Shown piece after piece: positions 56,752 through 64,000 of a DNA stretch of 64,000 nucleotides. The DNA comes from Bradyrhizobium iriomotense (GTDB lineage: Bacteria; Pseudomonadota; Alphaproteobacteria; Rhizobiales; Xanthobacteraceae), in NCBI RefSeq assembly GCF_018129405.1, contig NZ_JAFCLP010000011.1, positions 177,722 to 241,721 of the forward strand, written 5' to 3'. Under the pieces are notes generated by a model that was not told the DNA's origin, did no database searches, and saw nothing but the letters and a program-made list of their open reading frames with translations. Each line of letters opens with the position of its first letter. Positions within the stretch are counted from its first letter, which is position 1. A program made the position numbers and the translations under genes.

Positions 56752-57755
56752 GTCACCATCTCCAGATGTTTGATCGGCAACCCCGTCAGCAAGTTCTGCG
56801 GCTTCATACGGAGCTTCTGATCGGAATTCATCGACAGAATGAGATAGATCGGCTCGCCCTGCATCTCGTCTGCGGCCGCACTCTTGTCCGCAAACGTCAG
56901 GCGGAACAATGAAAGCACACGGCCGGCGCTGCGGTCATCGAGCTGCTCCCCATGCCAGAGACGGTCGCCCAGCCCGGTCGCATCGGCGTCGAGCCCGACA
57001 TACCAGGTGAGCCGCGCATCACGCAATTCGCGCAGCGGCTCAATGCCGACGTCGATCCCGAGCAGATGGGAGATCCAGCGCGTCATCGCCTGCGCCAGCG
57101 CCCTCGGCCCGCGGCCCCCTGCGGTGAGGTCGAACGCCATGTCGAAATCGTCGCTTCGATGCCAATAGTCGTCGGCATTGTGCTCGCTCAGGACGTCGAG
57201 CTGGGCATCGGTCACTGCCCCCAGCATCGACATCAGCGACAGCACCGGGGTCGGGCTCTGCCCACCGACAACTTCTTCATCTCCGAGCAGCAAGGCCTGT
57301 TCATGCGGCAGGACGCGCTGCGGGCGGAAGAACAGCTCGGCGGCGCGCAGCACGAAGGGATCATCGCAGCCATCGAGCGCATTGCGCAGGATCACATGCA
57401 CGAGCTGATTGACGAACAGCGGCGGCAAATCATTAGCGCGCGACCGGACGGTTGCAAGATAGGCGGCCTCGAGCGTCGGGTGCCGCACGAGGAGATCGCG
57501 AAAGGCAAGCACGAGCCGCCAGTTCTCACGGGCGTCCGCATCGACAATCGCTGCGACCTCGTCAGCGCCGACCTGCCGCCGAGGAGCGGCGAGCAGCGCG
57601 CGGTGCAGCCGCCGCTCGACCGGGCATGCTTCGTCCGGCGGAATTAGCTCGGGACGGACAAAATAGGCCTTCAGGAACTCGTCGGTGACGCAAAGCCCGC
57701 CGCTCTCATTGCGATCGAGCAGATGATGGCCGCAAGCGATCCAGAAATCGTTCAT
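56748..57755 (-). CDS. FDH-associated protein, DUF6352-like
   Basis: 335 residues. Starts MNDFWIACGHHLLDRNESGGL and contains LPHEQALLLGDEEVVG and DDYWHRSDDFDMAFDL. No known catalytic motif, signal or membrane segment, so probably cytoplasmic. Present in the same overlapping gene string as DUF3305/DUF3306. The DUF number is from memory and should be checked. Confidence 0.75.
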   Translation of the reverse strand: MNDFWIACGHHLLDRNESGGLCVTDEFLKAYFVRPELIPPDEACPVERRLHRALLAAPRRQVGADEVAAIVDADARENWRLVLAFRDLLVRHPTLEAAYLATVRSRANDLPPLFVNQLVHVILRNALDGCDDPFVLRAAELFFRPQRVLPHEQALLLGDEEVVGGQSPTPVLSLMSMLGAVTDAQLDVLSEHNADDYWHRSDDFDMAFDLTAGGRGPRALAQAMTRWISHLLGIDVGIEPLRELRDARLTWYVGLDADATGLGDRLWHGEQLDDRSAGRVLSLFRLTFADKSAAADEMQGEPIYLILSMNSDQKLRMKPQNLLTGLPIKHLEMVT

Positions 57756-58291
57756 CGGTGCTGCGACTCCTGACTCATATCGGCAAGCCTGACATTGCCG
57801 TCGGGTTCGACGTCATCCTCGGCTTCCATGAACGAGAACGCCTTGCTGTGCCCCTGCCCTTGCCGCAGTTGCAGCCTGCGGAACGACTCGCGGACTTCGC
57901 CGTCGCCGACCGAGCGGTGGACGGCAATGAGCGAACTGATCGGATGCGTGCAGAGCGACTGCACAAAGGCAATCTCCTCTTCGGCGGCCGTCCGCGCGGT
58001 TGCCGGATCCGGCGCGCCGAAACGATCGATGAGCTGGCCGGCAAGGAGCTCGATCAGCGCCCGGCAATCGCTCTCCGTTGCCGGCACAATCTGCGCCAGC
58101 GTCGACCAACCCCAGGATTGCACCCCCAGGAAGCCGCTGCGAAACGCTGCGCGCGCCTTGCCGCTCAACGTCGCGGGATCCTGGTCGCAAAAGCGGAACG
58201 CGCCTGAGACGGCCCATTCGCCGGGCTCTGCCGCCGCATCGAACACGAAGGTATCGGACGGATCGAGCGCGATGGTGCGCAGCAGTTTCAT
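57752..58291 (-). CDS. FDH-associated protein, DUF6505-like
   Basis: 179 residues. MKLLRTIALDPSDTFVFDAAAEPGEWAVSGAF opens it; GFLGVQSWGWSTLAQIV lies near residue 55 and the C-terminal half is helical. No catalytic motif. Four-base overlaps with both neighbours. DUF number from memory. An assembly or stability role for FDH is the simplest inference. Confidence 0.75.
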   Translation of the reverse strand: MKLLRTIALDPSDTFVFDAAAEPGEWAVSGAFRFCDQDPATLSGKARAAFRSGFLGVQSWGWSTLAQIVPATESDCRALIELLAGQLIDRFGAPDPATARTAAEEEIAFVQSLCTHPISSLIAVHRSVGDGEVRESFRRLQLRQGQGHSKAFSFMEAEDDVEPDGNVRLADMSQESQHR

Positions 58292-59043
58292 AGCCGCGGT
58301 CCCCCGAGTTTCGGATCGAGCCAGGACGGGGTGGCGAGCGCCTTGACGAGCTCGCTCCGCTCGACCCTGTCGGTGCCGACGCGGCGCGTGAGGAGATCGC
58401 CGCTCTCGTCGATCCGCAGGACGGTCCGCCGCTCGCGGGGAACCCGGCTGAGATAGTCGCGCGCGACGCTGTCAAAGCCGTCGACCTGCCAACTATCGAT
58501 CACCCGCATCAGGTGCCGTGCGAAGCTCTCGGTCACCTCTGCGGCGCCCGCTTCGCCGAACCCCTCCTCATCCAGCGCGGACGCGAGCGGATGGACGCCG
58601 GGCCCCTGCTCGGCCATTGCGACCGTCCGGATCATGGCGCCGAACACCAGCCAGGCGGGCGGCTCGTCCTCGCGCGCGGACGACGGCCATCCCATGCGCG
58701 CACCGCCGACCAGCCCGCCATCGATCTCGACGGCGTCGGGCCAGCCGATCGCGACGGTCTTGTTCGGCGGCGCGTAGGCACGAAGAGCGTCGGTGAGCGC
58801 GACCATGCCGGCGTAGAAGGCGCGCCGCGCGGTGCGCAAGGGCTCGCCCGGCTCGAGCACCACGGCGAATTCGGCGAGATCGAACCGCCCGACATACACC
58901 AGCGTGCCGGCGCCGCTCTTGGGTGCAATGCGGCAAGCGTCGGCAAAGGCGTCCCTGCTCTCACGCAACCGGACGAGCGTGAAAGGCGGCGGCAGCTGGA
59001 TCGGCTCCGCCAGGGAAACGTGGCTGGTTGGGGTCGACCGCAA
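58288..59043 (-). CDS. Biotin/lipoate-ligase-like protein, catalytic lysine missing
   Basis: 251 residues from the TTG at 59043, six bases after GGAGG; the longer ORF has no site. The fold is that of BPL/LplA (YVGRFDLAEFAVVLEPGEPL; then AIGWPDAVEIDGGLVGGARMGWP). In true biotin ligases this segment is KWPND...G.K.AGIL. Here Lys is Gly and Asn is Asp, and the GRGRRGR loop is gone. So it likely does not attach biotin or lipoate and may bind a cofactor or partner in FDH maturation. First gene of the accessory string; divergent from the 4Fe-4S protein. Confidence 0.85.
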   Translation of the reverse strand: MRSTPTSHVSLAEPIQLPPPFTLVRLRESRDAFADACRIAPKSGAGTLVYVGRFDLAEFAVVLEPGEPLRTARRAFYAGMVALTDALRAYAPPNKTVAIGWPDAVEIDGGLVGGARMGWPSSAREDEPPAWLVFGAMIRTVAMAEQGPGVHPLASALDEEGFGEAGAAEVTESFARHLMRVIDSWQVDGFDSVARDYLSRVPRERRTVLRIDESGDLLTRRVGTDRVERSELVKALATPSWLDPKLGGPRL

Positions 59044-59146
59044 GGCCGTCCTCCACTTTCCTTTTCTTCCCAATAGTGAATATCTATACGAGGTGCGGGA
59101 ATGGCGCGAGTCCGCAAGTCGGCGCCGCACTGGCGGAGGGATTGAC

Positions 59147-61165
59147 CTGAAGCAGCCAGCGAAAACCGTCCTGATCTGCTCGTGTGAAGACACGATGCGC
59201 CTTGACGTGGCCACGATCCGGCGCGGATGCCCCAATTGCGAGATCAGCAGCTTTCGCCATCTCTGCGGCGCGGAGCTCGATCATTTCCGCAACGCGGCAA
59301 AGTCGGATGGCCCGCTGACGGTTGCCTGCACGCAGCAGGCTGCGCAGTTCGCCGGTGAAATCGGCGAACGCCCTGGCGGGATCAGCTTCGTCAACATCCG
59401 CGAGACGGCCGGCTGGTCGCGCGACGGCGCGAATGCGGGCGCGAAGATGGCGGCGTTGCTTGCGGCGGCCGATATTCCCGCACCGGACTATCCGCTGGTC
59501 ACCTTGTCGAGTGACGGCATCATCCTGGTCTATGGGCGGGACGAGGCCGCGATCGAAGCCGGGCGGCTGCTCGCCGATCATCTCGATGTGACGGTCATGC
59601 TCGAGCCGCCGGCAGACGTTACGCCGCCTGCCGCGGCCGTGTTCCCGATCGTGAAGGGCACGATCCGCAACGCGCGGGGACATTTCGGCGCGTTCGAGCT
59701 CACGATCGACGGCTACGCGCAGCCGCGCCCGTCTTCGCGCGACCGCTTCGTGTTCGGAGCCCAGCGCAACGGGGCGACGTCGCGCTGCGATCTCGTGCTC
59801 GACCTCTCCGGCGATGCGCCGCTGTTCCCTGCGCACGACCTGCGGGACGGCTATCTCCGTGCGGATCCGAAAGATCCCGCGGCAGTGCTGCGTGCGGTGC
59901 TTGCCGCGCGCGACCTCGTCGGACGTTTCGACAAGCCGAGATATGTCGACTTCACCCCCAGCCTCTGCGCGCATTCGCGCTCGAAGCTGACCGGATGCCA
60001 TCGCTGCCTCGATTTGTGCCCGACCGGCGCGATCACGCCGGACGGCGACCATGTCGCCGTCAACGCGGAAGTCTGCGCAGGTTGCGGGCAATGCGCGGCC
60101 GCCTGCCCGACGGGAGCCGCATCCTACGCGCTGCCGCCCGCCGACACCCAGTTGCAGATCCTTCGCGCCATGCTGCTCGCCTACCGCGAGGCTGGCGGCG
60201 CGGATCCGGTGCTGCTGCTGCATGACAGCGGGCATGGCACGCCGCTGATCGACGCACTCGCCCGTCATGGCGACGGATTGCCGGCCAACGTGCTTCCCCT
60301 CGCCGTCAACGAGCTGACGCAGGTCGGCCTGGAGGCCGTCATCGGCGCGTTCGCGTATGGCGCGGCAGCCGTGCGGTTTCTCCTGCGCGCCAAGCCGCGA
60401 CACGGCGTGACCGGATTATTGCAGACGATCGCCATGGCCGAGACGATTCTTGCCGGGCTCGGATTTGACGGCCGCCGCGTGACCACGATCGAGACTGACG
60501 ATCCCGACATCCTGGCTGACCAGCTGACCGGGATTGGTTCCCTCGCCGGCCTCGTGACTCCTGCAACTTTCCGGACGGTCGGCAAGCGCGGCGATCTGCT
60601 TCGCTTTGGCCTGAGCGAATTGCATCGCCTCGCGCCGAGGCCGGTCGACGTGATCGCCTTGCCCGCGGGCGCACCGATCGGTGCGGTCACCGTTGACACC
60701 AGCGGTTGCACGCTGTGCCTGTCCTGCGTATCGGCCTGCCCGACCGGCGCGCTTCGCGCCGATCCCGAGCGTCCCGTCCTGAAATTCGTGGAGGACGCCT
60801 GCGTGCAGTGCGGTCTGTGCCAGAGCACCTGTCCCGAGAAGGTCATCACGCTCACCCCGCAGATCGACTTCCGGGCACGGCGCGCGCCGGCACGGGTGAT
60901 CAAGGAGGAAGAGCCGGCGCTGTGCGTTCGCTGCGGCACGCCCTTCGGCGTCAAGAGCACGATCGATCGGATCGCGACCAAGCTCGAGGGGCGCCATTGG
61001 ATGTATCCCGCCGGGGACCGCCGGACCGAGGCCTTGCGGATGTGCGCAGATTGTCGCGTCATCGTCATGAGCGAACAGCAGTTCGATCCGATCCAGGACA
61101 TTCCGGAACGCGCGCCCCCACGGACGACGGACGACTATCTGCGTCAACGCGAGAACAAGGACTAG
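59147..61165 (+). CDS. Large double-4Fe-4S protein of the formate dehydrogenase locus
   Basis: About 672 residues if it begins at the CTG at 59147, six bases after GGAGGG. A GTG at 59093 and an ATT at 59141 are the other options. Residues 1-190 hold paired Cys (LICSCED, RRGCPNC). One ferredoxin module lies near 280-325 (CHRCLDLCP then CAGCGQCAAACP), a second near 515-560 (CTLCLSCVSACP then CVQCGLCQSTCP). A late CVRCGTPF...CADC pair resembles a zinc ribbon. Cytoplasmic electron-transfer protein by look, perhaps reducing FDH cofactor during assembly. Four bases from the next small gene. Confidence 0.85.
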   Translation: MKQPAKTVLICSCEDTMRLDVATIRRGCPNCEISSFRHLCGAELDHFRNAAKSDGPLTVACTQQAAQFAGEIGERPGGISFVNIRETAGWSRDGANAGAKMAALLAAADIPAPDYPLVTLSSDGIILVYGRDEAAIEAGRLLADHLDVTVMLEPPADVTPPAAAVFPIVKGTIRNARGHFGAFELTIDGYAQPRPSSRDRFVFGAQRNGATSRCDLVLDLSGDAPLFPAHDLRDGYLRADPKDPAAVLRAVLAARDLVGRFDKPRYVDFTPSLCAHSRSKLTGCHRCLDLCPTGAITPDGDHVAVNAEVCAGCGQCAAACPTGAASYALPPADTQLQILRAMLLAYREAGGADPVLLLHDSGHGTPLIDALARHGDGLPANVLPLAVNELTQVGLEAVIGAFAYGAAAVRFLLRAKPRHGVTGLLQTIAMAETILAGLGFDGRRVTTIETDDPDILADQLTGIGSLAGLVTPATFRTVGKRGDLLRFGLSELHRLAPRPVDVIALPAGAPIGAVTVDTSGCTLCLSCVSACPTGALRADPERPVLKFVEDACVQCGLCQSTCPEKVITLTPQIDFRARRAPARVIKEEEPALCVRCGTPFGVKSTIDRIATKLEGRHWMYPAGDRRTEALRMCADCRVIVMSEQQFDPIQDIPERAPPRTTDDYLRQRENKD

Positions 61166-61169
61166 CCGC

Positions 61170-61463
61170 ATGCCTCGTTTCATGATGGGTCTTTCGACGT
61201 GCCTTGCCATCACGGTTTCCGCCGGCACGGCCGCCGAGGCCGCCGCCCTCACCAAGGCGGAAAAGGTCGCGCTCAAACAGGCGATCGTCGCCTGCAAGGC
61301 CGAGGCAAAGGGCAAGAAGATCAAGTGGCTGTCACGCCGGAAATACGTCAACCAGTGTGTCGTGACGGCGCTCAAGGAGCATCCCAGCATCGACGTCGCT
61401 CGTATGCTCGTGGAGAAGCCGGAGCTGACCGATATTCCCGTGGAGCAATGGCCGGCCTATTAG
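61170..61463 (+). CDS. Small exported protein of unknown function
   Basis: 97 residues. Signal peptide MPRFMMGLSTCLAITVSAG cleaved near AEAAA. The mature part (about 70 residues) is basic, with two Cys (IVACKAEAK and NQCVVTALK) that could form a disulfide. Four bases after the 4Fe-4S gene, so probably cotranscribed. No family recognised. Confidence 0.7.
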   Translation: MPRFMMGLSTCLAITVSAGTAAEAAALTKAEKVALKQAIVACKAEAKGKKIKWLSRRKYVNQCVVTALKEHPSIDVARMLVEKPELTDIPVEQWPAY

Positions 61464-61477
61464 AGCGTTGTTGCCGG

Positions 61478-62770
61478 CTATTTCGACGTCGCACGCGCCA
61501 GAAAGTCCGTGAGCGCGCGGCGATCCTCGGCCGAACCGATGTGCTGCTCCGGCATCTTGGTGCCGGGCGTGTAGGCGTTCGGCCCGATCTCGAACAGTCT
61601 TGAGACGGTCTCCGGCGTCCAGACGATATCCATCGCCTTGAGCGCGTCGGAGAAGCGATAACCCGGCAGCGAGGCGATCTTCCGGCCGAACAGTCCCGCG
61701 AGCGTCGGCCCGGCACGCTGGACCTCGGTTTCCGACAAGGTATGGCAGGCCACGCAGGCCCTGAAGATTTCGGCGCCGTGATCGCCGGCATAGGCCGCGA
61801 GCGGATCCGCCGGCGTGCCCAGCACGTTCGACCCGATCGCCGCGCCCGTCAGCGCATCCCAGCGCCTGATCTTGCCGTCAGCGCCGCCGGTCAGCAGCGT
61901 CGCGCCATCGGGCAGGAACGCGACCGACCAGATCGGCGCGCCAGGCCCGGCGAGCGTGCGTATCACGCTCCTTGCCTTGCGATCGATGATCGCGACTGTG
62001 CCGTCGATGGCCCCCGTGGCAAGCAAAGCGCCGTCTTGCGAGATCGCCAGGGCTACGATCGGCCTGGCGGCGACCATGACCTCGCCGGTCTGCCTGCCAT
62101 CGGCCGTCATCATGCGCAGCTTGCCGTCTGCCGCGCCGGTGACGATTTCGCCATCAGGCGCGATGGCTACGACGTTCAGCGGTGCCGGCATCGCAATGGT
62201 CTCGGGGCTGCCGCCCGGCAAGGGCCAGATCCGCACTGTCAGGTCGTAACCGACGCTGACCAGCGATTGTCCATCGGGAGCAAAGGCCACGCCGTTCACA
62301 GCTTGCGAGTGGCCCTGCAGCACGCGCGTTCCGCCGTCGGAGAGCGATGAGATCCGTACGGTGTGGTCCCACGAGGCCGATGCGAGCTTCGATGTATCGG
62401 GAGAGACGGCGAGCCCGACAATGGGTCCCGTATGACCTTCGACAACCTGGTCCGGTTGCGGCCGGCGCGGCATCCAGATGGCAATCTGGCCGTCCGCACC
62501 AGCCGTCGCCATGCGTCCGTCTCCGAGGAAGGCAGCCGCGTTCACCGCACCCGAATGGAAGCGAAGAACCTGCTCGGCGGACTCGGTTGCCAGGGACCAT
62601 CGGATGGCCGCAGTGTCGAAACTGCCCGACAAGACTGTCTTGCCATCGACCGAAACGGCGATGGCGCGGACAGGCCCGCCGTGCCCCGCCAATTGCGCCT
62701 GCGCGGGCCGCAGCGTGAGAAGTAGCGATGCCGTCAGGAGGACGGCGGCAAGACGCAGGCACGTCGACAT
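61478..62770 (-). CDS. WD40 beta-propeller - cytochrome c fusion
   Basis: 430 residues. Signal peptide (RLAAVLLTASLLLTLRPAQA), then about seven WD40 blades from residue 28 to 310, each with the GH...D..G..L pattern (HGGPVRAIAVSVDGKTVLSGS; HTGPIVGLAVSPDTSKLASAS). The C-terminal class I cytochrome c has the heme motif CVACH near 340 and the axial Met in GTKMPEQ near 398. A periplasmic electron carrier with a binding or sensing propeller. Converges on the small exported-protein gene, so not part of its operon. Confidence 0.9.
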   Translation of the reverse strand: MSTCLRLAAVLLTASLLLTLRPAQAQLAGHGGPVRAIAVSVDGKTVLSGSFDTAAIRWSLATESAEQVLRFHSGAVNAAAFLGDGRMATAGADGQIAIWMPRRPQPDQVVEGHTGPIVGLAVSPDTSKLASASWDHTVRISSLSDGGTRVLQGHSQAVNGVAFAPDGQSLVSVGYDLTVRIWPLPGGSPETIAMPAPLNVVAIAPDGEIVTGAADGKLRMMTADGRQTGEVMVAARPIVALAISQDGALLATGAIDGTVAIIDRKARSVIRTLAGPGAPIWSVAFLPDGATLLTGGADGKIRRWDALTGAAIGSNVLGTPADPLAAYAGDHGAEIFRACVACHTLSETEVQRAGPTLAGLFGRKIASLPGYRFSDALKAMDIVWTPETVSRLFEIGPNAYTPGTKMPEQHIGSAEDRRALTDFLARATSK

Positions 62771-62914
62771 TGGTCTTTGGGCAAAAGCGCCCCCCTTTGA
62801 TCCAGCTCAACGAGCGCAGCTCGTATCCGGTTCCAGGTGCGACAAGCGGCGCCTTGAATGGCGATCAACGTGGTCGCAGTCTAGCCAATGGCGCCTCATG
62901 GACCGAGGCAGAAT

Positions 62915-63148
62915 ATGCAGCTGCGCCCGAAAGCCTACCTGCAATTCATCTGGCGGTTGTGGCACTCTCTCGCGCTGCCGCCGCGAAATCGCGATCCCGA
63001 CACGCAAGGCGCATCGCCACTGCTCATCTACATCGTCGTCGTGTTAGCGACGCTCCTGATTGTGCTCGAAGTCGACGTCCACCGGCTTCCATCCCTGGAG
63101 CTGCCCGGCGTTCCCAACGGGATCAACCCGATTTTCTTGAGTCCTTGA
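62915..63148 (+). CDS. Small single-span membrane protein of unknown function
   Basis: 77 residues from the ATG at 62915 (GAGGC upstream); the frame is open back to 62888. Amphipathic basic N-terminus (LRPKAYLQFIWRLWHSLALPPRNRD), then one membrane helix LLIYIVVVLATLLIVLEV at about 41-58, then a short outside tail ending in NPIFLSP. No family recognised. Lies between the WD40-cytochrome c gene and a minus-strand small gene. Confidence 0.55.
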   Translation: MQLRPKAYLQFIWRLWHSLALPPRNRDPDTQGASPLLIYIVVVLATLLIVLEVDVHRLPSLELPGVPNGINPIFLSP

Positions 63149-63247
63149 GGCCGCGCGCGCAGCAATTGCGGGCCCTTGCGACTCGACCAGCCGCATGGCG
63201 GGCTGTTCAAAGACATGCGGGCCGTGCAGGACGTCCCAGCTCGATCG

Positions 63248-63487
63248 CTATTGGTCGAGACGCGACAGCAGGATTCTCGCTACTGCTGCGTGCCCCCGGG
63301 AAACACAAGAGATCGATCTGCGAAATCTTGAACCGGAAGTCCGCGCTGTTGCGCCTGCCTTTGCATCTCCTGCACCGGAGGCATCCCCGATGTGCGGCTC
63401 GCCGGTAGCGGATGCGATCCGCAGCATATTCGTCGCGGCCACGACGACTGTCAGCACCGCCAAGGCAGAGATCATCAGGAATTTCAT
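63248..63487 (-). CDS. Small exported or membrane-anchored protein of unknown function
   Basis: 79 residues from the ATG at 63487, five bases after GGAGG. MKFLMISALAVLTVVVAATNMLRI is a signal or anchor helix. The rest is Gly/Ala-rich, then basic (GSRFRRSISCVSRG) and looks degenerate, so the C-terminus may be frameshifted relative to relatives. A CRP-type site lies 63 bases upstream. Confidence 0.5.
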   Translation of the reverse strand: MKFLMISALAVLTVVVAATNMLRIASATGEPHIGDASGAGDAKAGATARTSGSRFRRSISCVSRGHAAVARILLSRLDQ

Positions 63488-63549
63488 GCGAACCTCCGTT
63501 GGTTCGAGGAGAGTCGAAGCTCTGACTAGTGCAGGACTCGAGATCCCCA

Positions 63550-63565
63550 TGTGAGATCCCTCACA
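63550..63565. promoter_or_regulatory. CRP-type operator
   Basis: TGTGA, six bases, TCACA: exact match to the E. coli CRP half-sites and spacing; outermost A and T extend the symmetry to 18 bp. Placed upstream of the small minus-strand gene. Regulator inferred. Confidence 0.55.
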
Positions 63566-63639
63566 TCTCTCGTTCTCTTGATCGTCGCTGGGGCGGTTGC
63601 ACCGCGCTCGCCTGACGCAGCTCTGCATTCTCGCGGCTG

Positions 63640-64000
63640 ATGTCGCCCGAGCTTTGCTTCGTCGCTCCACCCTCTCTAGCCAGGAGGGCGCAGGGAAGGC
63701 CGGGTGCCCAGCTGGCACCCGCGGTCCGCTGCGCGAAAGGTAGCGCAAAAGAACCGCACAGCAGCATACAGGTGGAGCCAATCACTCGGCCTTCCCTGCG
63801 CGATGGTCGGACGGCTTATGCCGCGCTCTCCTGGGAGCCGAATTCCTTCTGGCCTCCCTCGCCCCAGCGAAATTCACCGGCGCCGCGCCGGTTGACGCGA
63901 CTGCCGCATCCGCAAGAGCTTGACCGTAGCAACGACGGCCAGGACCACACGGTTTTGCCGTACGCGCGGCCCGCCATTTCGCCGCAGTTTTCCCGGCCCT
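63640..64000. repeat. Structured noncoding region, probable dispersed Bradyrhizobium element
   Basis: No supported gene. A 15-bp perfect inverted repeat (63689-63703 with 63787-63801) encloses an inner hairpin GGGTGCC/GGCACCC. Further small hairpins follow, such as CGGC-TTAT-GCCG and CGG-TTTTG-CCG. The wording (CTCGGCCTTCCCTGCGC, CCACACGGTTTTGCCGTACG) resembles a sequence I remember recurring in Bradyrhizobium and Rhodopseudomonas genomes; not verified. The element runs off the window end. Confidence 0.55.

Overview
The window looks like chromosomal DNA of an alphaproteobacterium of the Nitrobacteraceae, most likely Bradyrhizobium or a close relative. The grounds are high GC with strong G/C third-position bias, dense paralogous ABC and TRAP importers, aromatic and dicarboxylate catabolism, and extragenic palindromic repeats of a type I associate with Bradyrhizobium (from memory, not searched). 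No rRNA, tRNA, CRISPR array, transposase or phage gene was seen. It reads as ordinary metabolic chromosome rather than an island.

Layout. 0.2-2.7 kb: a YkgJ-type cysteine-cluster protein and a HerA/DUF87-like ATPase. 2.7-10.5 kb (minus): one probable operon with an orphan MetQ-like lipoprotein/SBP, a luciferase-like flavin monooxygenase, two CMD/AhpD-fold proteins and a complete branched-chain-type importer with a fused LivH-LivM permease. 10.7-17.4 kb: the malonate module, with a GntR regulator divergent from a TRAP transporter (dctPQM), malonyl-CoA decarboxylase and malonyl-CoA synthetase. A 28-bp palindrome sits over the presumed promoter and a large hairpin ends the operon. 17.6-19.8 kb: a CaiB/BaiF CoA-transferase and a two-domain VOC protein. 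19.9-23.2 kb: metal handling, with CopC-CopD and a NiCoT nickel permease preceded by a perfect NikR-type operator. 23.2-25.4 kb: palindromic repeats and an orphan peptide-type SBP.

25.5-32.2 kb (minus): an aromatic catabolic operon, marR - FAD hydroxylase - MHS transporter - aldehyde dehydrogenase - benzoylformate decarboxylase. 32.4-38.5 kb (minus): lysR - xylulokinase - ribose-type ABC importer. 38.6-49.5 kb (plus): an eleven-gene operon divergent from lysR. It has maleylacetate reductase and an intradiol (hydroxyquinol-type) dioxygenase together with an amidohydrolase, a 3-hydroxyisobutyrate-dehydrogenase-like enzyme, an FAD-linked oxidase, a sugar-type ABC importer and two small ferredoxin-fold proteins. 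The substrate is unknown.

49.6-49.8 kb: a 40-residue membrane peptide gene with a clear promoter, then a palindromic repeat. 49.9-61.5 kb: respiratory formate dehydrogenase. The minus-strand genes encode cytochrome b, the 4Fe-4S subunit, the Mo/W catalytic subunit, a Tat-leader peptide and an HTH-TorD fusion chaperone. Upstream are five tightly overlapping accessory genes (DUF3306, DUF3305, DUF6352-like, DUF6505-like, and a biotin/lipoate-ligase-like protein without its catalytic lysine). Divergent from them is a large double-4Fe-4S protein. 61.5-64 kb: a WD40-cytochrome c fusion, two small membrane/exported proteins, a CRP-type operator and a strongly folded noncoding end.

The most interesting uncharacterised systems are the formate dehydrogenase accessory module and the hydroxyquinol-type operon. 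The clearest regulatory discoveries are the NikR box and the GntR palindrome.
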